From contig JBGAUK010000098.1 in the NCBI GenBank assembly GCA_044228695.1, positions 1 through 12,951 on the forward strand: DNA of 12,951 nucleotides, given 5' to 3'. The DNA comes from M0108 sp044228695 (GTDB lineage: Bacteria > Pseudomonadota > Gammaproteobacteria > Chromatiales > Chromatiaceae). Made by a program: the position numbers and the translations under genes. The stretch's first letter is position 1; the number at the start of each line of letters is the position of its first letter. The notes under the pieces were generated by a model. The model was given only the letters and a program-made list of their open reading frames with translations, was not told where the DNA came from and did not search any database. Below are positions 1 to 5,852 of the stretch, in pieces.

Positions 1-73
1 GCGGCGTATCCGCATGGATGACGGCGCCATCCTTCCCGAACCCTCACGAGGAAAAGGAGAGCCCTCGGCATAG
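1..73 (+). CDS. ABC transporter ATPase, C-terminal end (partial)
   Basis: Reading from base 2 gives RRIRMDDGAILPE followed by a ten-residue tail and a TAG stop at 71-73. The first 13 residues are identical to residues 209-221 of the MacB/LolD-type ATPase encoded on the minus strand at 10986-11654. At DNA level, bases 1-40 match the reverse complement of that gene's end with one difference seen by eye, then diverge. This is therefore the 3' end of a second, paralogous ATPase gene lying mostly outside the window. Its position ahead of the P1 and P2 permeases suggests it was the ATPase of that exporter. Too little is present to judge whether the gene is intact. Confidence 0.75.
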   Translation, partial: RRIRMDDGAILPEPSRGKGEPSA

Positions 74-220
74 CGTTCACGCTCGCGGCATGGCCGTATC
101 CCAATCCGGTAGCGCATATCGCACCCGGATTTCTGGAATAATCCATTGGGGACCTATTGCTTCGATGTCATCGGAGCCACTCCCGACATTCCCTGCCTGG
201 CATCGCACGCCACTCCGTGC

Positions 221-226
221 AAGGAG
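221..226 (+). promoter_or_regulatory. Ribosome binding site that sets the start of the 234-1073 membrane protein
   Basis: AAGGAG lies 7 bases before the ATG at 234. The reading frame is open back to 18, but no comparable site precedes the earlier ATG, and the upstream translation is not membrane-like. The start at 234 is therefore preferred. Confidence 0.7.
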
Positions 227-233
227 AATCGCC

Positions 234-1073
234 ATGCCCAGCCTTGCCCCTATCACCCCAGTCACGAGGAGTGTGCGTCTCTTCATGTGGGCCGCCTTCG
301 TCTTCGTCGCGGCGGCGGGGTTCTCCCTTTTCCTGCTGAGCGAGCAGACGAGCCACTTCTTCGCCTGGACCATCAAGCCCCCCATCACGGCGGCCTTTCT
401 CGGCGGCGGTTACCTCGCGGTCACCACGGCCTTGGGACTGGGCTTGCGCGAAGCGGACTGGGCGTCGGTCCGGGTAGGTGTCTGGGTCGTGGCCACGGGA
501 CTCGTCTCCATCCTGATCGCCAGCCTCTTGCACCTCGATAAATTCCATCTGCACAGCCCGATCTGGACCGCCAAGGCCTGGGCCTGGAGCTGGCTTGTCC
601 TCTATGTCGCGCTGGTCCCGGGTCTGATGGCCGCCCTCTGGACGCAATGGCGCCAACCGGCGCCGACACCCAGGCCGGGGTCGGCCCTGCCCCTCGGCTT
701 GCGCCTCGGTCAATGGCTGTTGGGTGGCCTCATGGTGGCGATGGGCGCCGCACTCTTCGTGGTCCCCGCCAGCGCCGAGCAACTCTGGCCCTGGTCCCTC
801 ACCCCGCTCACGGCGCGCATGGTCGGCAGCTTCTACCTCGCCATTGGTGTGAGCCTCTTCGCGGCGGCGCGCGAGAACGATTACGCCCGTATCCGGGTCG
901 CGAGCTTCGCCTACCTGGTTTTCGCCCTTCTGGAACTCGCCACGTTGCTACGGTATCCCCTTGTCGACGGGCGGACGCGGCCGGCACTTTTGCTCGCCGC
1001 GGTCCTGCTCGCCCTCTTTCTGCTCGGCTTGATGGGGATACGTGGAAGCCTTAAGACCCGTACCATGCCTTGA
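234..1073 (+). CDS. Eight-helix integral membrane protein with an internal duplication, function unknown
   Basis: The product has 279 residues from the ATG at 234. About eight hydrophobic segments are visible, near residues 14-36, 52-72, 80-100, 114-136, 157-178, 193-212, 219-240 and 249-268. Residues 43-81 and 185-222 align with one gap and share W, P, TA, G, YLA and an RExDxAxxRV end. The protein is thus probably two related four-helix halves joined by a proline-rich linker at about 141-155. I do not recognise a named family. The gene follows an ABC ATPase end by 160 bases and is convergent with the DUF29 gene. It has its own ribosome binding site, so it may be an insertion into the exporter locus rather than a component. 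A transport or sensing role cannot be assigned. Confidence 0.85.
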   Translation: MPSLAPITPVTRSVRLFMWAAFVFVAAAGFSLFLLSEQTSHFFAWTIKPPITAAFLGGGYLAVTTALGLGLREADWASVRVGVWVVATGLVSILIASLLHLDKFHLHSPIWTAKAWAWSWLVLYVALVPGLMAALWTQWRQPAPTPRPGSALPLGLRLGQWLLGGLMVAMGAALFVVPASAEQLWPWSLTPLTARMVGSFYLAIGVSLFAAARENDYARIRVASFAYLVFALLELATLLRYPLVDGRTRPALLLAAVLLALFLLGLMGIRGSLKTRTMP

Positions 1074-1095
1074 GCAAAACGGACGGCCTCTGCGC

Positions 1096-1533
1096 TCAGC
1101 CCGGAAGCCAGGCTTGTTCTAATACCTGCCGCGCACTCCAGGGACAGTTATCGGGAAAATCCGATAATCCCGTTTCCTCGGCCACCTGAGCCGTGGCGTC
1201 ATCCCAGACACCGGCCCACCAGTCCGGTTCGGTAAGCTTGGGGCCCAGGCTCGGAGTTTCCTCCAGGCGGCGGGCGATGCCGCGGCGCTGATTACGGATG
1301 GTAATCTGCCAGCTCGCGCCCCGCCGCGTGGGCTGCCGCTCCCACTTGAGTAGATGGGCCAGGAGGATGGCCATACGGTTGGCCAGTTCTCGTTGTTCGC
1401 TCTTGCCCACGTCTTCGATCTCCTCGGCCAAGTGCGCGATATCCAAGAGGTCGAACCGGCCCTCGCGCAGCAGGCGTGCCTGTTCGCTGGACCAGGTGAC
1501 CACATCATCTTCGTAGCGTATGGCGGTTGTCAT
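1096..1533 (-). CDS. DUF29 family protein
   Basis: The product has 145 residues from the ATG at 1533, which follows a GGAGGAGG stretch. An in-frame ATG at 1566 would add 11 residues but lacks such a site. The DUF29 pattern is visible: YEDD-x-x-x-W-x-x-EQA-x-LLR-x-GRFD-x-LD near the start, then AEEIE-x-x-GKSE-x-REL, then LLAHLLKWE-x-QP, and a C-terminal CPW followed by QVLE. This length is normal for the family. DUF29 proteins are common in cyanobacteria and purple sulfur bacteria, often in several copies, and their biochemical function is unknown to me. The gene is divergent from permease P1 and convergent with the membrane protein, so it looks like a self-contained passenger between the ATPase and permease parts of the exporter locus. 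Confidence 0.9.
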   Translation of the reverse strand: MTTAIRYEDDVVTWSSEQARLLREGRFDLLDIAHLAEEIEDVGKSEQRELANRMAILLAHLLKWERQPTRRGASWQITIRNQRRGIARRLEETPSLGPKLTEPDWWAGVWDDATAQVAEETGLSDFPDNCPWSARQVLEQAWLPG

Positions 1534-1584
1534 GGCCTCCTCCTCAAGGGCGATCATTTGGGTCACTGCTTTTGCTTGCAGTCG

Positions 1585-1590
1585 AGTATA
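1585..1590 (-). promoter_or_regulatory. Possible -10 element for the DUF29 gene
   Basis: On the minus strand this reads TATACT, five of six matches to the sigma-70 -10 consensus, about 50 bases before the DUF29 start. No convincing -35 is seen at the usual spacing. The same interval must also hold the P1 promoter on the plus strand, where TATATT (1587-1592) and TATAAC (1634-1639) are the only candidates, both without a good -35. Confidence 0.25.
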
Positions 1591-1660
1591 TTCGCTTACC
1601 TTGGCCGAGCGTCCAACCTCTCCAAAACCCCGCTATAACCAAATCTTGCCCAATACCTTC

Positions 1661-2866
1661 ATGCGCCTCGAAGATGCCCTGACCTTTAGCCTGCGGGCCC
1701 TGACGAGCCAGCCTGCCCGGACCTGGCTGACGTTGCTGGCCATGGGGCTGGGGACGGCGGCTGTGGTGGTGCTGAGCTCCCTGGGAGAGGGGGCGCGCTC
1801 CTATGTCACGGGCAAGTTCACCCAGCTGGGGACCCACCTGCTTATCGTCCTGCCGGGGCGCAGCGAGACCACGGGCGGACCGCCGCCCCTGATCGGCGGG
1901 ACGCCCAGGGACCTGACCCTGGACGATGCCCTGGCCCTGCTGCGCTCGCCCCTGGTGGAACGGATCGCTCCCCTGAGCCTGGGCTCGGCCCCGGTCTCCC
2001 ACGGCAACCGGGAGCGGGAGGCCAATATCGTCGGCACCACCGCCGATTTCCAGCCGGTGCGCCAGATCGAGTTGGCCCAAGGCCAGTTCCTGCCTCCGGG
2101 CGATCCCCGTCAGGGCCAGGCCGTCACCCTTCTGGGCGAGAAGCTGGCCCGGGAGCTGTTCGACCAGCAGTCTCCCCTCGGCCAATGGGTGCGCATCGGT
2201 GACCGCCGCTTCAGGGTCATCGGCCTCCTGCAAAGCGCCGGCTTCTCCCTGGGGGCGGATCTCGGCGACGCGGCCCTGATCCCGGTCGCCTCCGCCCAGG
2301 CCCTCTTCGATAGCCCGGCCCTCTTTCGCATCCTGATCCAGGCCCGCAGTCGCGCCGCCCTGGCCCCCGCCGAGGAGGCCATTCTTGCCATCCTGCGCGA
2401 ACGCCACGAGGGCGAGGACGATGTCACCCTCATCACCCAGGATGCCATGTTGGCCACCTTCGATAAGATCCTCAACGCCCTCACCCTGGCGGTGACGGGC
2501 ATCGCCGCCATCAGCCTGCTGGTGGCGGGGGTCCTCATCATGAACGTCATGTTGGTCGCCGTCTCCCAGCGTACCCCTGAGATCGGCCTGCTAAAGGCCC
2601 TGGGCGCGGCCCAGGGGCAAATCCTCGCCCTCTTCCTCACCGAGGCCCTGCTGCTGGCGCTGGCGGGGACGGCCCTGGGTCTGCTGGTCGCCTACGGGGC
2701 GGTCGCCCTCTTTAACGCCCAGGTCCCGGCCTTCAGCCTGGTCACGCCTCTCTGGGCGCCGCTCGCGGCGGCGGCCGTCTCCCTGGCCACCGGGCTCCTC
2801 TTTGGCCTGCTGCCGGCCCTGCGGGCGGCGCGCCTGAACCCGGTCTCGGCCCTGTCCGGGGGCTGA
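1661..2866 (+). CDS. MacB/FtsX-type ABC transporter permease (P1)
   Basis: The product has 401 residues. One membrane helix lies near residues 22-42, followed by a roughly 230-residue periplasmic domain of the MacB_PCD type. Three C-terminal helices follow, near 277-302, 323-351 and 364-388. The cytoplasmic segment after helix 2 has the family pattern MNVMLVAVSQRTPEIGLLKA, which contacts the ATPase. The start is placed at 1661 because MRLEDALTFS aligns with the start of P2 and with the remnants at 3610 and 4539. No clear Shine-Dalgarno sequence precedes it, and the frame is open back to 1520. P1 and P2 are paralogous and probably form a heterodimeric permease with a LolD/MacB-like ATPase. MacB family members export peptides, drugs or lipids with a periplasmic adaptor; the substrate here is unknown. 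Confidence 0.92.
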   Translation: MRLEDALTFSLRALTSQPARTWLTLLAMGLGTAAVVVLSSLGEGARSYVTGKFTQLGTHLLIVLPGRSETTGGPPPLIGGTPRDLTLDDALALLRSPLVERIAPLSLGSAPVSHGNREREANIVGTTADFQPVRQIELAQGQFLPPGDPRQGQAVTLLGEKLARELFDQQSPLGQWVRIGDRRFRVIGLLQSAGFSLGADLGDAALIPVASAQALFDSPALFRILIQARSRAALAPAEEAILAILRERHEGEDDVTLITQDAMLATFDKILNALTLAVTGIAAISLLVAGVLIMNVMLVAVSQRTPEIGLLKALGAAQGQILALFLTEALLLALAGTALGLLVAYGAVALFNAQVPAFSLVTPLWAPLAAAAVSLATGLLFGLLPALRAARLNPVSALSGG

Positions 2867-3131
2867 CACCATGCTCCGCCCTGATGGTGGGACGTATGGA
2901 GGAGGTTTTCTACGTCTTAGCCAGTGCCGGGTGCCTTGTCAAGCTCGGATCAGCGAGGGCACGGTCAAGGAAGCGCCCTCAACCCGCGCAGGTGGTCGAA
3001 CAAGCCTTGCGTGTCTCCGTCCGGCGAGGGTTGATTTAGCCCATAATCACCCCGGCAGCGCGGCCAGGCATTTCCAATGCCGATCATCGCCGGACGAGCC
3101 TGATCGTTCAGGCCATCGGCGCCATTGGCAT
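2867..3131. other. Degenerate stretch between P1 and the zeta-like remnant
   Basis: No intact gene is seen in these 265 bases. Just after the P1 stop, ACACCATGCTCCGCCC (2868-2883) resembles the start of P2 (ACGCCATGCTCGCCC at 4596-4610), so this may be the stump of a P2 start. An ATG at 3077 opens MPIIAGRA and then a stop. The IIAG recalls the segment before the P-loop of zeta-like kinases, but this is weak. Confidence 0.4.
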
Positions 3132-3348
3132 CTGGGCGGCCATGATGTCCCGGAGACCGTAATTCGGCGCCGTTATCGTCGCGGTCTGGACAATTTTTCG
3201 GCTTTATCGTGAGCACGCCGACCGCTGGTGGCTCTACGACAACGCGGCTACCGATCCCCAGCGCTTTATCGCCGCTGGCGGTAAACAGGAAACGACGCAC
3301 CTGTCGCGCCCAGACGTCTGGCATAACCTCCTGGAGACCCACCAATGA
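3132..3348 (+). pseudogene. Zeta-toxin-like kinase, C-terminal remnant with a frameshift
   Basis: Two adjoining frames together read as the C-terminal part of the P-loop kinase family annotated as zeta toxin family proteins. Frame one (3132-3197) gives LGGHDVPETVIRRRYRRGL then DNF. The next frame (3199-3348) gives RLYREHADRWWLYDN and continues to a TGA at 3346-3348. The change lies in the T run at 3194-3198 and fits one inserted or two lost bases. The N-terminal P-loop and the catalytic part are not present in any frame upstream, so the gene is both truncated and shifted. Its stop overlaps the start of the downstream small gene (ATGA at 3345-3348), as in a translationally coupled pair. The assignment rests on remembered family motifs (GGHxVPExVIRRR, LYxxxADRWWLYDN), not on a search. 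Confidence 0.6.
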
Positions 3349-3539
3349 TCGAGGAACCGCGTGACCTGGATGCCATCCTGAGCGATCCCTATATGATCGA
3401 TAAGGCTCTACGCCAAGCGGGGGAGGATGCTTTGCGCCTGCATAAACGCGCCGGCAACCCAATCGCCATCTGGCGAGATGGCCAGGTCGTATGGCTGGCG
3501 CCGGAGGAGATCCCAGTGTCCCGTGAGCCCGCGCCATAG
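3345..3539 (+). CDS. Small conserved protein, probable partner of the zeta-like kinase
   Basis: The product has 64 residues from the ATG at 3345, with GGAGA at 3333-3337 placed 7 bases upstream. It contains a DPYMIDKALRQA helix, a central HKRAGNPIAIWRDG segment and a VVWLAPEEIPV end. I recall short proteins of this pattern (x-NPI-x-WRDG-x-VVW-x-x-PEE-I) next to zeta-like kinases in cyanobacteria and purple bacteria, which would make it an antitoxin-like partner. That role is an inference from neighbourhood. The ATGA overlap with the broken kinase supports coupling. The frame is intact although its partner is decayed, as expected if loss of a toxin is tolerated. Confidence 0.65.
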   Translation: MIEEPRDLDAILSDPYMIDKALRQAGEDALRLHKRAGNPIAIWRDGQVVWLAPEEIPVSREPAP

Positions 3540-3599
3540 ACGAAGGCGCCTCTAAGTCAACGCCGACAACCTGCCACCATCGGCAATCTACTGTCATAG

Positions 3600-3709
3600 T
3601 TGGTGAACTATGCTCTTGGAAGATGCCCTGAGTTTTAGCCCGGTCGCGGCCCTGTCCGGGGGCTGACGCCCGACTCGCCCGGGACTATGCCCGCTTCAGC
3701 CTGACCGCC
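3600..3709 (+). repeat. 110-bp direct repeat, copy 1 (permease scar)
   Basis: This block matches 4529-4638 with no gaps and 7 differences counted by eye. A weaker 14-base extension to the left (3586-3599 against 4515-4528, 10 of 14) uses the same offset of 929. The block holds a mini-ORF made of P1-like start and end codons, then the first 13 or so codons of P2. In this copy the P2 start codon is changed (ATG to CGA at 3671-3673), and homology stops abruptly after GACCGCC at 3709. Confidence 0.9.
3610..3666 (+). pseudogene. 18-residue in-frame deletion remnant of a P1-like permease (copy 1)
   Basis: The ORF reads MLLEDALSFSPVAALSGG and stops. Residues 1-10 correspond to P1 residues 1-10 (MRLEDALTFS), and the last eight to P1 residues 394-401 (PVSALSGG). 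The middle 383 residues are missing without loss of frame. Synonymous and nonsynonymous differences from P1 show that it comes from a diverged P1 paralog rather than from P1 itself. It is probably non-functional. Confidence 0.8.
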
Positions 3710-4046
3710 CATCCTGCTATCCACCCCGACTCTGGCCTCTTTTTGCGCCTTGTAGCGGTTTTTTCGCCCCTGGCCGGCCTACTGGAGTGCTCAAAAAGGT
3801 CAAAATTACCAAACGAACCCATTTCAGTTCTGGACAGAAGGGATTGGCGCAGGGACCCGAGGCAACAGGCGTTAGCCTGCTGATCGGGCGCAAAAAGAAC
3901 GCGAACCTGGCCCTTTATCCACTTATTACACTTGAGGGAGAATCGAGGCGGCGGAGCCGTTGCGGGCACGGTGAGTGCAACCTTTGGCTAGCCCCTATAA
4001 ACTGCTAGCCCTACCTTATCGAGCTGTGTTTTGAGGATGCGTTACC
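3710..4046. other. Intergenic stretch with a KITKRTHF-type sequence, ahead of hicB
   Basis: No gene is convincing here. Weak ORFs exist on both strands (3787-4008 +, 3685-3969 -), but neither resembles a protein I know. Bases 3801-3824 (CAAAATTACCAAACGAACCC and the next four) read KITKRTHF in one frame and MGSFGNF on the other strand. I recall this string recurring in intergenic DNA of unrelated bacteria, so it is probably part of a dispersed non-coding repeat. The stretch is poorer in G and C than its surroundings. Confidence 0.4.
3986..4010 (+). promoter_or_regulatory. Inverted repeat around a -10 box: probable hicBA promoter and operator
   Basis: GGCTAGC (3986-3992) and its exact complement GCTAGCC (4004-4010) flank an 11-base spacer containing TATAAA (3996-4001). 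The -10-like box lies about 45 bases before the hicB start. No good -35 is seen. A second short inverted pair, GTTGC (3959-3963) and GCAAC (3977-3981), lies just upstream. HicB-type antitoxins commonly repress their own promoters through such repeats, so autoregulation is likely but inferred. Confidence 0.5.
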
Positions 4047-4277
4047 ATGGAAAAAATGCTTAAAATCCATATCGAATCCCTCGATGAAGGAGGCTTTCTG
4101 GCGACATCCGACGATATTCAAGGCCTTGTAGCCCAGGGACGCACCGTGCAGGAGACATTGGATATAGCGAAGGATGTAGCCCGGCGCCTGCTTGAAGCAC
4201 AGGAAGAGCGTCATAGGGTGGTCCCGTTGCAGCCGCTTGAGCCTTCATTTGACTATCCCTTGATTATTGGCGCCTAG
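4047..4277 (+). CDS. hicB: HicB-like type II antitoxin
   Basis: The product has 76 residues with the HicB core pattern: KIHIESLDEGGFLATSDDIQ, then GLVAQG, then an ETLDIAKDVARRLLEA helix. It ends in a short tail (PLQPLEPSFDYPLIIGA) without an obvious added DNA-binding domain. GAGGA at 4033-4037 supports the ATG at 4047; another in-frame ATG at 4056 is less well placed. HicB proteins bind and neutralise HicA, and often repress their own operon. The antitoxin comes first and the toxin starts 8 bases later, an order common in this subgroup and opposite to E. coli hicAB. The pair's lower GC and its flanking repeats suggest it was acquired horizontally. Confidence 0.85.
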   Translation: MEKMLKIHIESLDEGGFLATSDDIQGLVAQGRTVQETLDIAKDVARRLLEAQEERHRVVPLQPLEPSFDYPLIIGA

Positions 4278-4285
4278 GGTATTTC

Positions 4286-4513
4286 ATGGGCCGGTTATCG
4301 GGCTTCCGTTATCGCGACATCGTGCGTCGCTTGAAGCAGTTTGGTTTTGTCTTTGATCGCCAGGCTGCCGGCAGTCATGAGATCTGGTACAACCCGCAAA
4401 CGGGCCTCTACACCACCATACCGAACCACCCGGGCGATCTACCCGAAGGCACGCTGAGAGCAATTTTGCGCCAGGCTGGCGTGACGCCAGACCAATTTCT
4501 GGCTTTGGGGTAA
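4286..4513 (+). CDS. hicA: HicA-like mRNA interferase toxin
   Basis: The product has 75 residues and matches the YcfA/HicA family. It has an N-terminal RDIVRRLKQFGFVFDRQ segment, then AAGSHEIW, which carries the G-S-H motif with the catalytic histidine at about residue 31. It continues with TTIPNHPGDLPEGTLRAILR, a PNHPGDLPEGTL pattern typical of the family, and a RQAGVTPDQF end. HicA toxins have a double-stranded-RNA-binding fold and cleave mRNA when freed from HicB. Nothing visible is missing, so the toxin is probably active. The only ribosome-site candidate is a weak TAGGGT 8 bases upstream, and translation may be coupled to hicB. Confidence 0.92.
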   Translation: MGRLSGFRYRDIVRRLKQFGFVFDRQAAGSHEIWYNPQTGLYTTIPNHPGDLPEGTLRAILRQAGVTPDQFLALG

Positions 4514-4528
4514 GATCGACTCTCATCC

Positions 4529-4638
4529 TTGGTGAAACATGCTTCTGGAAGATGCCCTGAGTTTTAGCCCGGTCGCGGCCCTGTCCGGGGGCTGACGCCA
4601 TGCTCGCCCGGGACTATGCCCGCTTCAGCCTGACCGCC
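4529..4638 (+). repeat. 110-bp direct repeat, copy 2 (permease scar plus real P2 start)
   Basis: This is the partner of 3600-3709. Here the P2 start codon is intact, and the homology runs into codon 13 of the complete P2 gene. Recombination between the two copies would remove exactly 929 bp, carrying hicBA, and leave one scar in front of P2. Confidence 0.9.
4539..4595 (+). pseudogene. 18-residue in-frame deletion remnant of a P1-like permease (copy 2)
   Basis: It encodes the same 18 residues as copy 1, MLLEDALSFSPVAALSGG, with two synonymous codon differences. Its stop lies 4 bases before the P2 ATG, the same spacing as between the P1 stop and the P2-like stump at 2871. GGTGAA lies 2 bases before its ATG. 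It may still act as a leader that couples ribosomes into P2, but the origin as a deletion remnant is the better-supported reading. Confidence 0.75.
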
Positions 4639-5799
4639 GTGGGTGCCTATCGCGCCCGCAGCCTGCTGACGGTGACCGGCATTGCCATAGGCATCGCCGC
4701 CGTGGTCCTGCTTACCGCCATCGGCGAGGGCATCCATCGCTTCGTCCTCGCCGAGTTCACCCAGTTCGGCACCCATTTGCTGACCATCGCCCCCGGCAAG
4801 GTGACGACCCTGGGCATGTCGGGGGCTATCGTCAGCAATGTGCGCCCCCTGAGCCTGGAGGATGCCCAGGCCCTGAGCCGCCTGCCGGGGGTGGAGGCCC
4901 TGGTGCCCGTGATCCAGGGAAATGCCGCCGTGGAGGGCAATGGCCGGACGCGCCGCACCCTGGTGCTGGGGGCGAGCAGCCAGGTGCCCCGGGTCTGGCG
5001 CATGCAGCCCGAACTGGGCCGCTTCCTGCCGGACGAAGGGGGTGGCGGGGGGCGGGCCCTGGCCGTCCTGGGCGCCAAGCTCAAGGCGGAGCTCTTCGGC
5101 GCCGCCTCGCCCCTGGGGGCCCGCATCCGCATTGGCGGCGAGCCCTATCGCGTGGTCGGGGTCATGGAGGCCAAGGGCCAGATGCTGGGTTTCGACCTGG
5201 ACGATACTATCTTCATCCCGGTGGAGCGGGCCCTGGCCCTCTTCAATCGCGACAGCCTGATGGAGATCGATATCCTCTATGCCCCGGAGGCCAGCAGCGA
5301 GGCCATGGCGGAGCGGATGCGCCGGGTCCTGCTGGAGCGGCATGGCCACGAGGATTTCACTATCACCACCCAGGATCAGATGCTGGAGGTCGCCGGCTCG
5401 GTGCTGGACGTCCTGACCCTGGCCGTCGGCGCCATCGGGGGCATCTCCCTGGCCGTCGGCGCCATCGGTATCCTGACCATCATGACCATCGCCGTGCGCG
5501 AGCGCCGCCGGGAGATCGGCCTGCTGCGGGCGCTGGGCGCCTCCCAGGGCCAGATTCTGTGGCTCTTCCTGGGCGAGGCCCTGGTCCTGGCCCTCCTCGG
5601 CGGGCTGGCCGGCCTCACCCTTGGGCTAGGCGGGGCGGGGCTCATCGGCGCCCTGGTGCCAGCCCTGCCGACCCACATCGCCTGGCAATTCGCCCTCGCC
5701 GCCGAGGTCAGCGCCGGCCTCATCGGCCTGGTCGCCGGGGTCCTGCCGGCCCTGGGCGCGGCCCGGCTCGATCCCATCCTGGCCCTGCGGGACGAATAA
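4600..5799 (+). CDS. MacB/FtsX-type ABC transporter permease (P2)
   Basis: The product has 399 residues and the same architecture as P1: a helix near residues 21-42, a large periplasmic domain, and three C-terminal helices. The ATPase-contact segment reads IMTIAVRERRREIGLLRALG, followed by ASQGQILWLFLGEALVLALL. P1 and P2 share FTQxGTHLL after helix 1, an SPLGxxxRIG stretch, and the EIGLLxALGAxQGQIL motif, so they are paralogs with separate subunit roles. The start at 4600 follows a remnant stop by 4 bases, with GGGGG 8 bases upstream serving as a possible ribosome site. P2 probably followed P1 directly before the toxin-antitoxin material entered between them. The gene looks intact. Confidence 0.93.
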   Translation: MLARDYARFSLTAVGAYRARSLLTVTGIAIGIAAVVLLTAIGEGIHRFVLAEFTQFGTHLLTIAPGKVTTLGMSGAIVSNVRPLSLEDAQALSRLPGVEALVPVIQGNAAVEGNGRTRRTLVLGASSQVPRVWRMQPELGRFLPDEGGGGGRALAVLGAKLKAELFGAASPLGARIRIGGEPYRVVGVMEAKGQMLGFDLDDTIFIPVERALALFNRDSLMEIDILYAPEASSEAMAERMRRVLLERHGHEDFTITTQDQMLEVAGSVLDVLTLAVGAIGGISLAVGAIGILTIMTIAVRERRREIGLLRALGASQGQILWLFLGEALVLALLGGLAGLTLGLGGAGLIGALVPALPTHIAWQFALAAEVSAGLIGLVAGVLPALGAARLDPILALRDE

Positions 5800-5808
5800 G
5801 CCCTTGTT

Positions 5809-5828
5809 CGCCAGACACCACCCGGCCC
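5809..5828 (+). repeat. 20-bp block shared with the region upstream of the adaptor gene
   Basis: CGCCAGACACCACCCGGCCC occurs here and, on the opposite strand, at 12875-12894. At the other site it is part of a longer hairpin-rich repeat, so this copy may be the truncated end of the same element. Confidence 0.8.
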
Positions 5829-5852
5829 GGGAAGCCGAAAACTCGGGTGTGT

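Noticed and set aside
1544..2407. Minus-strand open frame of 287 codons opposite P1
   Set aside because: Gln/Gly/Arg-rich shadow of the permease; no domain seen.
2871..3212. 113-codon plus-strand frame after P1 as an intact gene
   Set aside because: Only its last 26 or so codons resemble a protein family, and they continue in another frame. The rest has no coding character, so it was treated as part of a pseudogene.
2965..3597. Minus-strand open frame of 210 codons
   Set aside because: It covers both the zeta-like remnant and the small partner gene on the other strand. Its translation has no motif and is rich in Gly, Arg and Pro as a shadow would be.
3685..3969. 94-codon minus-strand ORF
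   Set aside because: It contains MGSFGNFDLFEH, which I associate with recurring intergenic sequence rather than a gene, and it begins inside the region with repeat character.
3600..4638. Insertion sequence or integron-like cassette carrying hicBA
   Set aside because: No transposase or integrase frame, no terminal inverted repeats at the edges and no attachment-site pattern were seen. The direct repeats are permease-derived.
4564..5349. Minus-strand open frame of 261 codons opposite P2
   Set aside because: Same compositional shadow; P2 on the plus strand is clearly the gene.
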